Made by a program: the position numbers and the translations under genes. Of a stretch of 64,000 nt of DNA, positions 26,001 to 33,878 are shown one piece after another. Numbering within the stretch: position 1 is the first letter of the stretch; the number at the start of each line of letters is the position of its first letter. The notes beneath the pieces are model-generated. The model was not told the origin of the DNA. It was given only the letters and a program-made list of their open reading frames with translations, and searched no databases. The stretch is from Aerococcus loyolae (GTDB lineage: Bacteria; Bacillota; Bacilli; Lactobacillales; Aerococcaceae): assembly GCF_002871915.2 (NCBI RefSeq), contig NZ_CP126958.1, forward strand, positions 1,798,001 to 1,862,000, written 5' to 3'.

Positions 26001-26786
26001 TTGTTAATAATAGGGATACTATACATGATAATTATTCTAATCGCTAATACTATTGGTTCTATATCTGGAATGGGGGGAGGTGTTATCATAAAACCAATGC
26101 TTGATTTTATTAATATTCATAGTCCTAAAGAAATTTCTTTTTTTTCAAGCTTAGCTGTCTTCACTATGTCAATAATTTCTACAAGAACACAAATTAAAAA
26201 TAATAACTCTTTTTCGTGGAATATGATATTTAAAATAGCCATTGGTTCTATTTTAGGTGGAATATTAGGGCAATATACATATACTTATTTATTAATAATG
26301 ACAAACAATGAAAATTATATAACAATAATACAAGTTATATTAACAATTATTTCATTATTATTTTCTTACTTGCATTCCATGAATATATGGGAAAATTTCA
26401 AATTACATAATACAATATCATATTTACTTTGTGGACTTTTATTAGGGTTCTTAGCTAGCTTTTTAGGAATCGGTGGCGGTCCAATTAATGTTTCATTACT
26501 TATGCTGATGTTTAATTTTCCAATTAAGCGAGCTACAACTTATTCGATATGCATTATCTTCTTCTCGCAATTATCTAAATTAGTCACATTTTTTATTACA
26601 TCTAGTTTAATAGATATTGATATTTCAATGATTCCCTTTATCATTTTTGCAGCACTAATAGGTGGGAAATTAGGTGCAGTTATATCTAATAAAATATCTG
26701 AAAATAAGATAAAATATTTATTTAAAATTATTATACTTTTTGTTATATTTATAAATATTTATAATGCTTATCAAATATTATCATAA
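26001..26786 (+). CDS. TauE/SafE-family anion exporter (sulfite/sulfate type)
   Basis: A 261-residue membrane protein with about eight hydrophobic segments and the two family repeats GMGGGVIIKP near residue 23 and GIGGGPINVS near 155. The start is TTG with AGGGG eight bases upstream; an ATG at 26025 would cut the first membrane segment. Members export sulfite, sulfoacetate or related anions. Here it is divergent from the sulfatase operon, shares its control region and could expel the sulfate released in the cytoplasm (inference). Confidence 0.82.
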   Translation: MLIIGILYMIIILIANTIGSISGMGGGVIIKPMLDFINIHSPKEISFFSSLAVFTMSIISTRTQIKNNNSFSWNMIFKIAIGSILGGILGQYTYTYLLIMTNNENYITIIQVILTIISLLFSYLHSMNIWENFKLHNTISYLLCGLLLGFLASFLGIGGGPINVSLLMLMFNFPIKRATTYSICIIFFSQLSKLVTFFITSSLIDIDISMIPFIIFAALIGGKLGAVISNKISENKIKYLFKIIILFVIFINIYNAYQILS

Positions 26787-27389
26787 TGTATCACCACTTT
26801 TATGAAACTTTAATGAAAATACTTCCTTCTTATTATCGATATCTTGATACAAAACATCCCGCGTTTTGAACTTATATTAATAAAATGAGCGATTTTAATG
26901 ACAGAAATTTTTTAATAGTTTACAATAACTCTTCAATGTAAAAAATAGATATATAAAACTATATTAACGTGATACGTTGTATATTGTCACAGAAATAAAG
27001 CTGCTATCATATTTAAAATATGCAATACAAATCAAGAGTTTTTACAAAATCATACCTTCCTTTATATAAAACTAAGTGAATCTTTTATTCTTATGATGAG
27101 TTAAATACATTTTAAAATGTAAAAAGAGAGCATCATTACCGAACTTATTACTTCATTAAAATATACAGAAATGCTCGATATAAACGTTATAACTGAAACA
27201 CGTTGTGAGATCGATGTTCATTAGGAATAGATTATTTATTGTATTTTGCATACAGTTTATAATACTGACACCTAAAAAAATATATCAAATTTCTGGAACA
27301 TATACCCACAAAGACTTGCCGCCCTTGTTTGGAAAAGCATAATTTTTTCACTTATTCGGTTCTATGTCAAATAGTGTTAATAAGAATTC
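26787..27389. other. Non-coding, AT-rich remnant sequence
   Basis: No intact gene is supported between tauE and the second IS relic. Short open stretches carry frequent stops and no ribosome sites. The region probably consists of decayed mobile-element sequence. Confidence 0.5.
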
Positions 27390-27759
27390 TAATAGGGTTC
27401 TTTGTCAAATACTGTTGATGAGAATTTTAATTGTTAATGTCATACCTCAAAAAGGTATGGCATTTTATTTGCAGTGATAATCGCCAGAATAAAATAGTCT
27501 GCCACAGTCTTCATTTTCACCTGCGGCGAATCAATTAGATTAAAAATAAACATGTTTAAAATAACCAATGGAATTCAGAAGAGAGGAACTATTACTCTTC
27601 TGAAAAGGTGATTAGTCGTGGGTCAAATTGATTACATACTAATCGAGAAATCAGAAGTATTCTTGTGCGTAAATGGTCAAAACGTTGATAGACATAACCT
27701 GTTCGCTTAAGGAGTTTTGTTTCGTTATTCATTCCTTCTATTTCTGTATATGAAAGAAC
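27390..27759 (-). mobile_element. Decayed ISL3-family insertion sequence, relic 2
   Basis: On the minus strand the C-terminal end of an ISL3 transposase is seen (IEGMNNETKLLKRTGYVYQ, then RTRILLISRLV), ending near 27592. Its bases match relic 1 at 21380-21480 in inverted orientation. GGTTCTTTGTCAAATACTGT near 27396-27415 looks like an IS end. The rest of the transposase is missing: the copy is truncated where it joins the rpiR-like pseudogene at about 27759. Confidence 0.72.
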
Positions 27760-28299
27760 GGCCAATTGCTGTAGATGAATGTCTGAATAATAACTAGCAG
27801 GTATACCAATACGAATCAGGCGACTGACAAAGTCTAAGGCAACACTAGAAGAGGTTCCGATCCCATAAATACTCACACGTCTGGCTGACACAATTTTTTG
27901 TATAGCTTCCTCAAAATCTTGATGATCTAATAAATTTAAAGTTTCTTGCATTCCACGTATGGACTTGTTCACTACCATTTCGGGAACATCACTCAAGGAA
28001 TCATTTGGAGAAAAATCCAGGTTAACACGAGAGGTTTTCTCAGAACCATTCTTTTGATTTTGTTGTTGGCCTGTTTCTAATAGAATCGACTTCTTAAACT
28101 CACTAAAACCAGAGTAGCCAATCGCATGAGTAAAGCGAACTACACTAGGAATACTGACTCCTGATGCAGCCGCCAGGTCTGATAATGTATTATTAATTAG
28201 TTAGTCAGAATGATTTAAAATATAATCAGCTACTTTTCTTTGTGACTTAGGCAAATGGTTATACTTTTGCTTAATCAGTTCTGCTATGCTAGTTTCCAT
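27760..28299 (-). pseudogene. RpiR/MurR-family regulator, broken
   Basis: From 28299 the minus strand reads METSIAELIKQKYNHLPKSQ, then the RpiR helix-turn-helix (TLSDLAAASGVSIPSVVRF) and the first part of a SIS sugar-phosphate domain (VSIYGIGTSSSVALDFVSRL). A TAA stop interrupts it at 28201-28203, and the SIS domain is cut at about 27760 by the IS relic, producing a hybrid reading frame. An intact copy would have sensed a sugar phosphate. Confidence 0.85.
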
Positions 28300-28503
28300 A
28301 AATACATCTCCTTAGTGAAGCATTCCCGATAAAATATATTATAGCAGAAAGCATTTCCTGGCAAAAATATAAACAGTAGTCATAATATTGTATATTATTA
28401 ACGGATAAACTTGGCTCGCTTCTCGTCTCCAAAAAGCTTATAAATTTCTTGCCTTCCCTCCCCTCTTCCCGTATCATTGTTATATATACCACGAGGTGAT
28501 CAC

Positions 28504-29436
28504 ATGAACAGTAAAAAAGACCTTATCCGCGTTGCCAAATCATACTACTACCACAATCTCACCCAGGAAGAGATTGCTGACCAAGAAGGCATTTCCCGGA
28601 TTAAAGTTTCTCGTATGCTCAAGAAAGCCCGTGACATGGGCATTATTACCGTCGTCGTCAATGACACGCCTAACTACGAGCACGTGGAGCGCATCATTAA
28701 AGAAAGATTCCAACTCAAAAACGTCATGGTTACCGATATCCATAACCATGACGTTCGCGCCTCTTTGGCCCAAATGGCGGGCAATTATTTAAATACCATT
28801 CTAGCAGAAAATGACATCATCGCTGTCGGTTGGGGGCAAACCCTCCAAGAATTAACCAAGCACTGCTATGGCAACCTCAATAAAAAAGCCCTCTTTACCC
28901 CCCTAATTGGTGGCCACGGGGATAAAAACTTCAACCGTCACTCTAATTCCATTGCTAACCAGTTGGCCGAGAACTACCTAGCCAAATCAGCCACAATCCT
29001 AGCCCCTGCCTTTGCCCAAAGTCAGGTCGCTGCGGATATGTATATGCATGACCCCAACGTCCTAGCGACCATCGATAAGACTAGCCAGGCTAACCTCGCC
29101 ATTTTCAGTATTGGTAACCCTAACGACGAAGAAAATAACATCATCTCCACAGGTTACCTGTCTGAAAAAGAAACTGCCCTCATCAAGGAAAGTGATACTG
29201 CTAGCGATATTGCCTCGATTATCTTTCTGAACCAAGAAGGGAATGAAATCCTTCAAGAATTAGAGGAACGTCGGATTAGTGTCTCTCAAAAAGCTTTCGC
29301 TCAAATTGACCGTAAAATTTGTATCGCAGGCGGGAGAAAGAAACATATCAGTATCCTCTCTGCCATCAAGAGTCAGTATATTGATGAATTAATTACCGAC
29401 ATTGATACCGCACGCTTTCTGTGTGAAAACATTTAG
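28504..29436 (+). CDS. SorC/DeoR-type sugar-binding transcription regulator
   Basis: A 310-residue regulator with an N-terminal helix-turn-helix (LTQEEIADQEGISRIKVSRMLKKA) and a C-terminal SorC sugar-phosphate domain (IAVGWGQTLQEL, LIGGHGD). The ATG at 28504 has GAGGTG upstream; an in-frame start at 28477 adds nine residues without a site. It is convergent with an SDR dehydrogenase and may control it or distant genes. Its codons are markedly more GC-rich than those of the preceding island, marking the return to backbone. Confidence 0.85.
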   Translation: MNSKKDLIRVAKSYYYHNLTQEEIADQEGISRIKVSRMLKKARDMGIITVVVNDTPNYEHVERIIKERFQLKNVMVTDIHNHDVRASLAQMAGNYLNTILAENDIIAVGWGQTLQELTKHCYGNLNKKALFTPLIGGHGDKNFNRHSNSIANQLAENYLAKSATILAPAFAQSQVAADMYMHDPNVLATIDKTSQANLAIFSIGNPNDEENNIISTGYLSEKETALIKESDTASDIASIIFLNQEGNEILQELEERRISVSQKAFAQIDRKICIAGGRKKHISILSAIKSQYIDELITDIDTARFLCENI

Positions 29437-29466
29437 CTAGTTAATCCATCGCCTATACCCATCCAA

Positions 29467-29513
29467 TAAACAGGCCTATGATAAGTCAGAAGCTTATCAT
29501 AGGCCTGTTTCAT
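29467..29513. terminator. Bidirectional terminator between the regulator and the SDR gene
   Basis: AAACAGGCCTATGATAAG pairs with CTTATCATAGGCCTGTTT across a short loop, a near-perfect 18-bp stem, with T-rich sequence on the far side. Confidence 0.88.
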
Positions 29514-29556
29514 TTTCTATTAGTAAAATTTTAATCACTAAACAATCACATCAAAC

Positions 29557-30315
29557 CTAAATCGCAGTCCAGCCACCATCAACACCCACAATTTGACCGG
29601 TCACATAAGTGGACTCGTCGGCAGCTAAGAAAACCACGGCACTGGCTAATTCGCCAGGCTTACCTGGGCGTTTCATCGGGGTTCTAACTTCAATAAAGTC
29701 ACTCATCGCTTCCATAGCTTCGGCGTCGTTAGCTTCAGACGCGAAGAAACCGGGGGCGATCGCATTAACGGTCACACCAGTGGTTGCCCACTCTGTTGCC
29801 GCTGCCCGGGTAAAGTTAACCACCGCACCCTTAGCAGCAGCGTAGTCAATAATTGGTAACTCTGGCAAACCTCCGAAACCAAGGATCGATGCCACATTGA
29901 TTATCCGGCCATAGCCATTATCAACCATCTTGGCCCCAAATTCACGGGTCATGTACATCATTCCGTCCACGTCAAGGTTGAAGGTCTTGTGCCAAGCTTC
30001 ATCGGTAATTTCCGTTAGTGGGGCATTATTTCCTCCACCCGCATTATTGACTAAGATATCCACCTTACCAAACTTATCTAAAATCGCTTGGTGGCTCTCC
30101 TTAATCGATTCAGGATCGGTCACATCCGTCGAAATGGGGAAAATTTCTGCACCCGTTTTCTTTTCAATCTCTTTGGCTGCTTCATCAAGCACTTCTTGCC
30201 GCCGGGATAGGATCGCTACCTTAGCCCCTTGACTAGCTAGAGCTGTCGCAAATTGCTTACCAATTCCGGTCCCGCCACCAGTTACTACAGCCACACGATT
30301 CGATAAATCAAACAT
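29557..30315 (-). CDS. SDR-family oxidoreductase (sugar/polyol dehydrogenase-like)
   Basis: A 252-residue classical SDR: TGGGTGIG cofactor loop near 13-20, NNAGGG near 90, catalytic YAAAK near 160 and a terminal GQIVGVDGGW. The ATG at 30315 is seven bases after GGAGG; upstream ATGs are too close to or before the site. Closest in style to gluconate 5-dehydrogenase or KduD-type enzymes, but SDR substrate cannot be assigned. It has its own promoter with a cre-like site. Confidence 0.8.
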   Translation of the reverse strand: MFDLSNRVAVVTGGGTGIGKQFATALASQGAKVAILSRRQEVLDEAAKEIEKKTGAEIFPISTDVTDPESIKESHQAILDKFGKVDILVNNAGGGNNAPLTEITDEAWHKTFNLDVDGMMYMTREFGAKMVDNGYGRIINVASILGFGGLPELPIIDYAAAKGAVVNFTRAAATEWATTGVTVNAIAPGFFASEANDAEAMEAMSDFIEVRTPMKRPGKPGELASAVVFLAADESTYVTGQIVGVDGGWTAI

Positions 30316-30351
30316 TGACATTCCTCCATTCAAATTTTCTCTTACAGTTTC

Positions 30352-30385
30352 ATTATAAGGAAAAATAGTTTAGAAAGCGATTACA
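30352..30385 (-). promoter_or_regulatory. Promoter and cre-like site of the SDR gene
   Basis: On the minus strand, -10 TATAAT (30352-30357) lies about 17 bases from a weak -35 inside the cre-like TGTAATCGCTTTCT (30372-30385, about 13 of 14 consensus positions). Confidence 0.6.
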
Positions 30386-30417
30386 AACCGTTGTATCTAA
30401 GTCTCTATTGCTCAACA

Positions 30418-30444
30418 TAAAAAGCAGCCCCTCAAGGCTGCTTT
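30418..30444 (-). terminator. Terminator after the endolysin gene
   Basis: AAAGCAGCC/GGCTGCTTT stem (30421-30429 with 30436-30444). On the minus strand it is followed by a short T-run. It closes the lysis block. Confidence 0.82.
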
Positions 30445-30460
30445 CCTTCTCCCTTCCTAA

Positions 30461-31312
30461 CTACGCCCTAACATCCTGTGCTAAAATCCAACCAATGGGA
30501 ATCCCGCGGTTACTTAATAAATAAGCCCAGTCACTTTGCGGGTGATTGATCTGCTTGCGCTCCATCACGGCAAAGACCTGGCCCTTGACCCAGTCAGCAA
30601 TACTTTGCCCCGTTTGCCAGTGAGTGGCCTGATCATCGACCCGAACCGTGCTCCCTACGGCTACCACTTCAGCGCCCTTTCCATCCTTAGCACGCTGAGC
30701 CACTAAGCGGTTGACCTGGTCTTGAACCAGCTGGTAGTCATAGCCCGCCGCCTGCAAACGTCGGACCCGTTCAGCCCCATTGCCCCACTGACGCGCTAAA
30801 ACTTCACGAGCCAACTGGTCCACCGTCTTCTCGGCACGGCTGAGCAGGCGACCGTACTTAGGCCGGGCATAGCCCTTGATCCGCCAATCATTCCAAACAA
30901 AACGGTTCCTAGCCACCCGGCGACTGGCATTGCCCTCAATCGTGGTCATCGTCGAGCCGGTAACAGTTTCTACAAAACCAATATGGTCCGCAAAGCCACC
31001 CCCATCCCAGTCAAAGCACACAATATCTCCCGGCTGAGGATAAACACGCCCCAGCCAAATCCCCAAACCAGCAAAGACATGGATATGGCGTTGAACTCCG
31101 CACTCCCGACCAATCAAAGCCGTAGCTCCCGCTTCATCAGCCACGGCAGTCACAAAAATGTCACACCAGTCATCACTATATTTAGCGACATAACCCACCG
31201 GTCGTGGCAGAACGCGATTATAGCGGTCCACCATGTCGCGATGGGCCTTGGACCCCATGGTCATGCCCAGGTACTTTTGAGCAGTTTTAAGCACTTGCTG
31301 TGCGGTAAGCAT
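30461..31312 (-). CDS. Phage-type endolysin: CHAP domain, Cpl-7 repeat and SH3-like tail
   Basis: A 283-residue peptidoglycan hydrolase. Residues 1 to about 150 form a CHAP amidase/peptidase (catalytic Cys in DDWCDIFVT; His in FADHIGFVE). A single Cpl-7-type wall-binding repeat follows (VDQLAREVLARQWGNG), then an SH3-like region (VGSTVRVDDQATHW). The ATG at 31312 has GGGAGG eight bases upstream. No signal peptide is present, so release needs the adjacent holin. It is last in the block. Confidence 0.88.
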   Translation of the reverse strand: MLTAQQVLKTAQKYLGMTMGSKAHRDMVDRYNRVLPRPVGYVAKYSDDWCDIFVTAVADEAGATALIGRECGVQRHIHVFAGLGIWLGRVYPQPGDIVCFDWDGGGFADHIGFVETVTGSTMTTIEGNASRRVARNRFVWNDWRIKGYARPKYGRLLSRAEKTVDQLAREVLARQWGNGAERVRRLQAAGYDYQLVQDQVNRLVAQRAKDGKGAEVVAVGSTVRVDDQATHWQTGQSIADWVKGQVFAVMERKQINHPQSDWAYLLSNRGIPIGWILAQDVRA

Positions 31313-31490
31313 GGCCGCCACCTCCCTTGTGGTAGTCCTCACTCGACAATTGCAAGATGGACCCTAGAAAAACCGCCAACAAATTCAAAGTCACTACCGC
31401 CAGATCGGTCCCTACCAAACCATAAGCTTCCCCCAGTCCCTTCACTAAGACGCTCAAGGCCGGCATAAAGACCAAGGCTAGCCACTTCAA
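31287..31490 (-). CDS. Putative holin
   Basis: About 67 residues with two hydrophobic segments (LALVFMPALSVLVKGLG and DLAVVTLNLLAVFLGSIL) and a charged tail, overlapping the endolysin start by 26 bases. This size, topology and position are those of a phage holin. No ATG is available: TTG at 31490 is the first usable start codon and lacks a good ribosome site, so the true start is uncertain. Confidence 0.7.
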   Translation of the reverse strand: MKWLALVFMPALSVLVKGLGEAYGLVGTDLAVVTLNLLAVFLGSILQLSSEDYHKGGGGHAYRTASA

Positions 31491-31511
31491 GCGGTCATAG
31501 GCTCTGATTAC

Positions 31512-31796
31512 TTAAACGCATTCCTCACTCATCTCCTTTACCCAATCCACTAAGTGATTTAACTTCTTATCCACCGCCTGGAAGCGAAAGGCCGTCTCCA
31601 TTAAGGTGTTTTCCACCATTTGAATCCGGTCCTTGAGGGCTTGTTGCTGAGTCTTTTGCTGGTCCAGCTCTTGAGCCATCACGTCTAGACGAGTGATCAA
31701 ACGCTGAATTGCCGTAATTAACTGGATGATTTTACTGACTAGGGTGATAATGGCCACCAAGGCACTGGCCCAACCGCCCATCTCGATCACTGTCAT
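31512..31796 (-). CDS. Small membrane-anchored coiled-coil protein (XhlA-like)
   Basis: A 94-residue protein: one hydrophobic segment at about 8-30, then a long heptad-rich helix (LDQQKTQQQALKDRIQMVENTL). Phage lysis cassettes often carry such a protein beside the holin (XhlA of PBSX). It has a strong GGAG-rich ribosome site and lies 21 bases before the holin. Confidence 0.65.
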   Translation of the reverse strand: MTVIEMGGWASALVAIITLVSKIIQLITAIQRLITRLDVMAQELDQQKTQQQALKDRIQMVENTLMETAFRFQAVDKKLNHLVDWVKEMSEECV

Positions 31797-31862
31797 GCCC
31801 CCACTCCTTTCTCCTTCTGATTTTATTTCCTTTTTTTCCTATTTAACTTATTTCTATCTCAT

Positions 31863-31888
31863 AAAAAAAGCCCCGCTAAGCAGGGCTT
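31863..31888 (-). terminator. Terminator after the DUF2922-like gene
   Basis: AAGCCC/GGGCTT stem around GCTAAGC, followed on the minus strand by a run of seven T. Confidence 0.82.
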
Positions 31889-31906
31889 GGGAGGTCAATC
31901 CCTTGG

Positions 31907-32149
31907 TTAGGCTTCGACTTGGTAAATATCTGTCACTGTCCGGCGTACATAACGGGCACCAGTTGCCACTGCATAGGGATCAAAACCGTCTTCATTCAAG
32001 AAGATATTGGCATCAACAATCGCTGCTAAGGCTGCTTGAGCCACTTCAGCCGACACATCTTCTTTGGGTTCTTTAATGGTAACTTTCTTAGATTTGCCTT
32101 CTTCGGTCTTGAACAAAAGCTCTAAATTGAAATTTTCTTGGCTTGGCAT
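31907..32149 (-). CDS. DUF2922-like small protein
   Basis: An 80-residue protein (LELLFKTEEGKSKKVTIKEPK, then AALAAIVDANIF) that fits the short DUF2922 pattern of Firmicutes. Such genes commonly pair with DUF1659-like genes, as here, 31 bases apart. Function is unknown. A terminator separates it from the lysis genes, though readthrough is possible. Confidence 0.65.
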   Translation of the reverse strand: MPSQENFNLELLFKTEEGKSKKVTIKEPKEDVSAEVAQAALAAIVDANIFLNEDGFDPYAVATGARYVRRTVTDIYQVEA

Positions 32150-32180
32150 ACTTTTTCCTCCTTACTTTTCATCTACTGAC

Positions 32181-32387
32181 TTAGACATAGACATGACGGC
32201 AAACGGTTTCCACTTCCGTTACCGGATCCTTGGTCAAACTAGCCACCGCATCGCGCACAGCATAAATCGCTGCCAGGTCAGGCTTTTCCACTAGATCATT
32301 AAAGGTGGTCTTCATTTCCTTATCCGTTTCAAAATTGGTCACCTTAACCACTAACTTGTTATCGATAAATTCTTGCATTCCAATCAC
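32181..32387 (-). CDS. DUF1659-like small protein
   Basis: A 68-residue protein (LVVKVTNFETDKEMKTTFND, then AIYAVRDAVASLTKDPV) resembling the DUF1659 family, the usual partner of DUF2922. Strong AGGAGTG site; an ATG four codons later (MQEF) is an alternative start. The two may form an operon of unknown function under the sigma-like factor encoded upstream (inference). Confidence 0.62.
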   Translation of the reverse strand: MIGMQEFIDNKLVVKVTNFETDKEMKTTFNDLVEKPDLAAIYAVRDAVASLTKDPVTEVETVCRHVYV

Positions 32388-32480
32388 TCCTTTTTTTCTT
32401 TAGTAGCTAGCTACACCCTATAAACGAATTAAGAAAGGTAAAGTGTTACTCGGAAAGTTGATTATATTAAAAAAAACATC

Positions 32481-32504
32481 AAAAAAGCCCACCCCAGGGT
32501 GAGC
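32481..32504 (-). terminator. Terminator after the sigma-factor-like gene
   Basis: GCTCACCC/GGGTGGGC stem with one G-T pair, then six T on the minus strand. Confidence 0.8.
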
Positions 32505-32533
32505 CAATTTATTAACCGTATTTAACATGCATC

Positions 32534-33067
32534 TTAATCTTCTAGTAATCCCTTCAAGGGCTGGAGGCGCTGAGCCAGACGTTTTTTCCAGGCGTAGATG
32601 GTTTTTCGGGCTACGCCAAAGGAACGAGCGATATCAGTGATCGATAAATCCGGCTCTGCCAAGGCCAGGGTCAGCTGGTAGTCACGCTCTGATAAGCTGG
32701 CTTGGGCGGCCTGGAGGAAGTCCACTGCCCCCGCTTCACATGCTTCTCCTTGTGAAGAAGTGGAATCTGCCAGTAAATCTTGATGTTCGGATAAGGTCAG
32801 CTGAGGCAAGCGCTCTGTCTGACGCAAGAGGTCCAGTAAAGACCAGCGCAAGTAACGGCCAGCATAAGCGACAAAACGGTAGCGGTCTTGGCCCAGAGGC
32901 TTACCCTCGAAGCGTTCAGCCACATCCAAGAGTTTGAGTCGTAATTCTTGGGCATAGTCCTGGTAGTCGCCGTGGCACTTTCTAATATTTAAGTCCGCCA
33001 GGGTCTTGTGGATCAAGGCTTCAAATTCACGCAACAAGCGGTCGGCATATAACTTATCAAGTAACAT
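32534..33067 (-). CDS. Sigma-70-like factor (ComX/SigH or phage-type)
   Basis: A 177-residue protein. The N-terminal half resembles sigma region 2 (DYAQELRLKLLDVAERF, then FVAYAGRYLRWSLLDLLR). The C-terminal half holds a helix-turn-helix like region 4 (LSITDIARSFGVARKTIYAWKKRL). The length fits small alternative sigma factors such as ComX, or phage late regulators. It sits just upstream of DUF1659/DUF2922 and the lysis genes and is a candidate to drive them. Its target promoters cannot be fixed from one locus. Confidence 0.7.
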   Translation of the reverse strand: MLLDKLYADRLLREFEALIHKTLADLNIRKCHGDYQDYAQELRLKLLDVAERFEGKPLGQDRYRFVAYAGRYLRWSLLDLLRQTERLPQLTLSEHQDLLADSTSSQGEACEAGAVDFLQAAQASLSERDYQLTLALAEPDLSITDIARSFGVARKTIYAWKKRLAQRLQPLKGLLED

Positions 33068-33135
33068 TCTGTCTTCCTTTCTTGCTTCATCGCACAGGCT
33101 TCATCACAATCTTTGAAAAGGGCAAGCTCCCCACT

Positions 33136-33294
33136 TTAATCCGTAATACCTTCATACAGGGCCATCACGAGGACCGCTAACGTACTACACAGGAGTAAGG
33201 GGACGATCATCCCAAAGGACACCAGAAAGCCCCGTAACTGAAAGAGTAAAATCGCTAAAACCGCTACAATAAAATCTTTAACCCATTGCCGCAT
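33136..33294 (-). CDS. 52-residue membrane protein
   Basis: A short frame (MRQWVKDFIVAVLAILLF...) with two hydrophobic segments and ending EGITD. Its ATG overlaps the end of the preceding gene by 17 bases and has a GGAGGA-type site, so it looks translated. Small YvrJ- or holin-like proteins occur beside sigma factors in Bacillales, but homology cannot be shown here. Confidence 0.6.
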   Translation of the reverse strand: MRQWVKDFIVAVLAILLFQLRGFLVSFGMIVPLLLCSTLAVLVMALYEGITD

Positions 33295-33718
33295 AATCCA
33301 TCTCCTCCGTATTCAACCAAGCAGTCACCCGCTTTTCCAGACAGTCCTTTAAATCTAGCTCCCACTCTGCCGCTGCCTGCCATAAATGGCCCACTAAGTC
33401 ACTTAAAGCGGGCGTCAGATCGCGGTCAAAGCTAAGGTCCAAGGCCAAATTCGTAAAGGCCTGGGCCAGGGGTGGTAAATCATCCCGACCTTCTGTGCTT
33501 AAAGCCTCGACGCGGGCATAGGAATCCGCCATCATCACTAAAGCAATATAGCAATCCGCCAGCGCCACTTGCACTTGACCAAGGTCTTGGCTTCGGGCTT
33601 GGTCCAAGAGGGCAAACTTGGTCAATACCAAGACACAATGGTCATAAGCATCCAACAAATCAAAACCATAGAGACGGTTGTAATGTTCAATTAAATGTAT
33701 GCTATTTTGTAAAGTCAT
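33278..33718 (-). CDS. Hypothetical helical protein of the phage-derived block
   Basis: A 146-residue, mostly helical, acidic protein (EHYNRLYGFDLLDAYDHCVLV...). No family recognised. It starts with ATG behind AAAAAGGAGT and overlaps the 52-residue gene. Position between the replication protein and the sigma-like factor suggests a phage accessory protein. Confidence 0.6.
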   Translation of the reverse strand: MTLQNSIHLIEHYNRLYGFDLLDAYDHCVLVLTKFALLDQARSQDLGQVQVALADCYIALVMMADSYARVEALSTEGRDDLPPLAQAFTNLALDLSFDRDLTPALSDLVGHLWQAAAEWELDLKDCLEKRVTAWLNTEEMDYAAMG

Positions 33719-33878
33719 GGTTACTCCTTTTTACTCAATATTCATTCACTTAGGACAAAGGAAAAAGCAATGGCAGAGCGCCTTGTCCTCTGACCCAACC
33801 ACTAAGCAAAACCTTGCCAACAGCCAAAGTGCACCCATCAAGGTGACTGTCCGGACAACTCTCCATAGTCCCCTCCAC

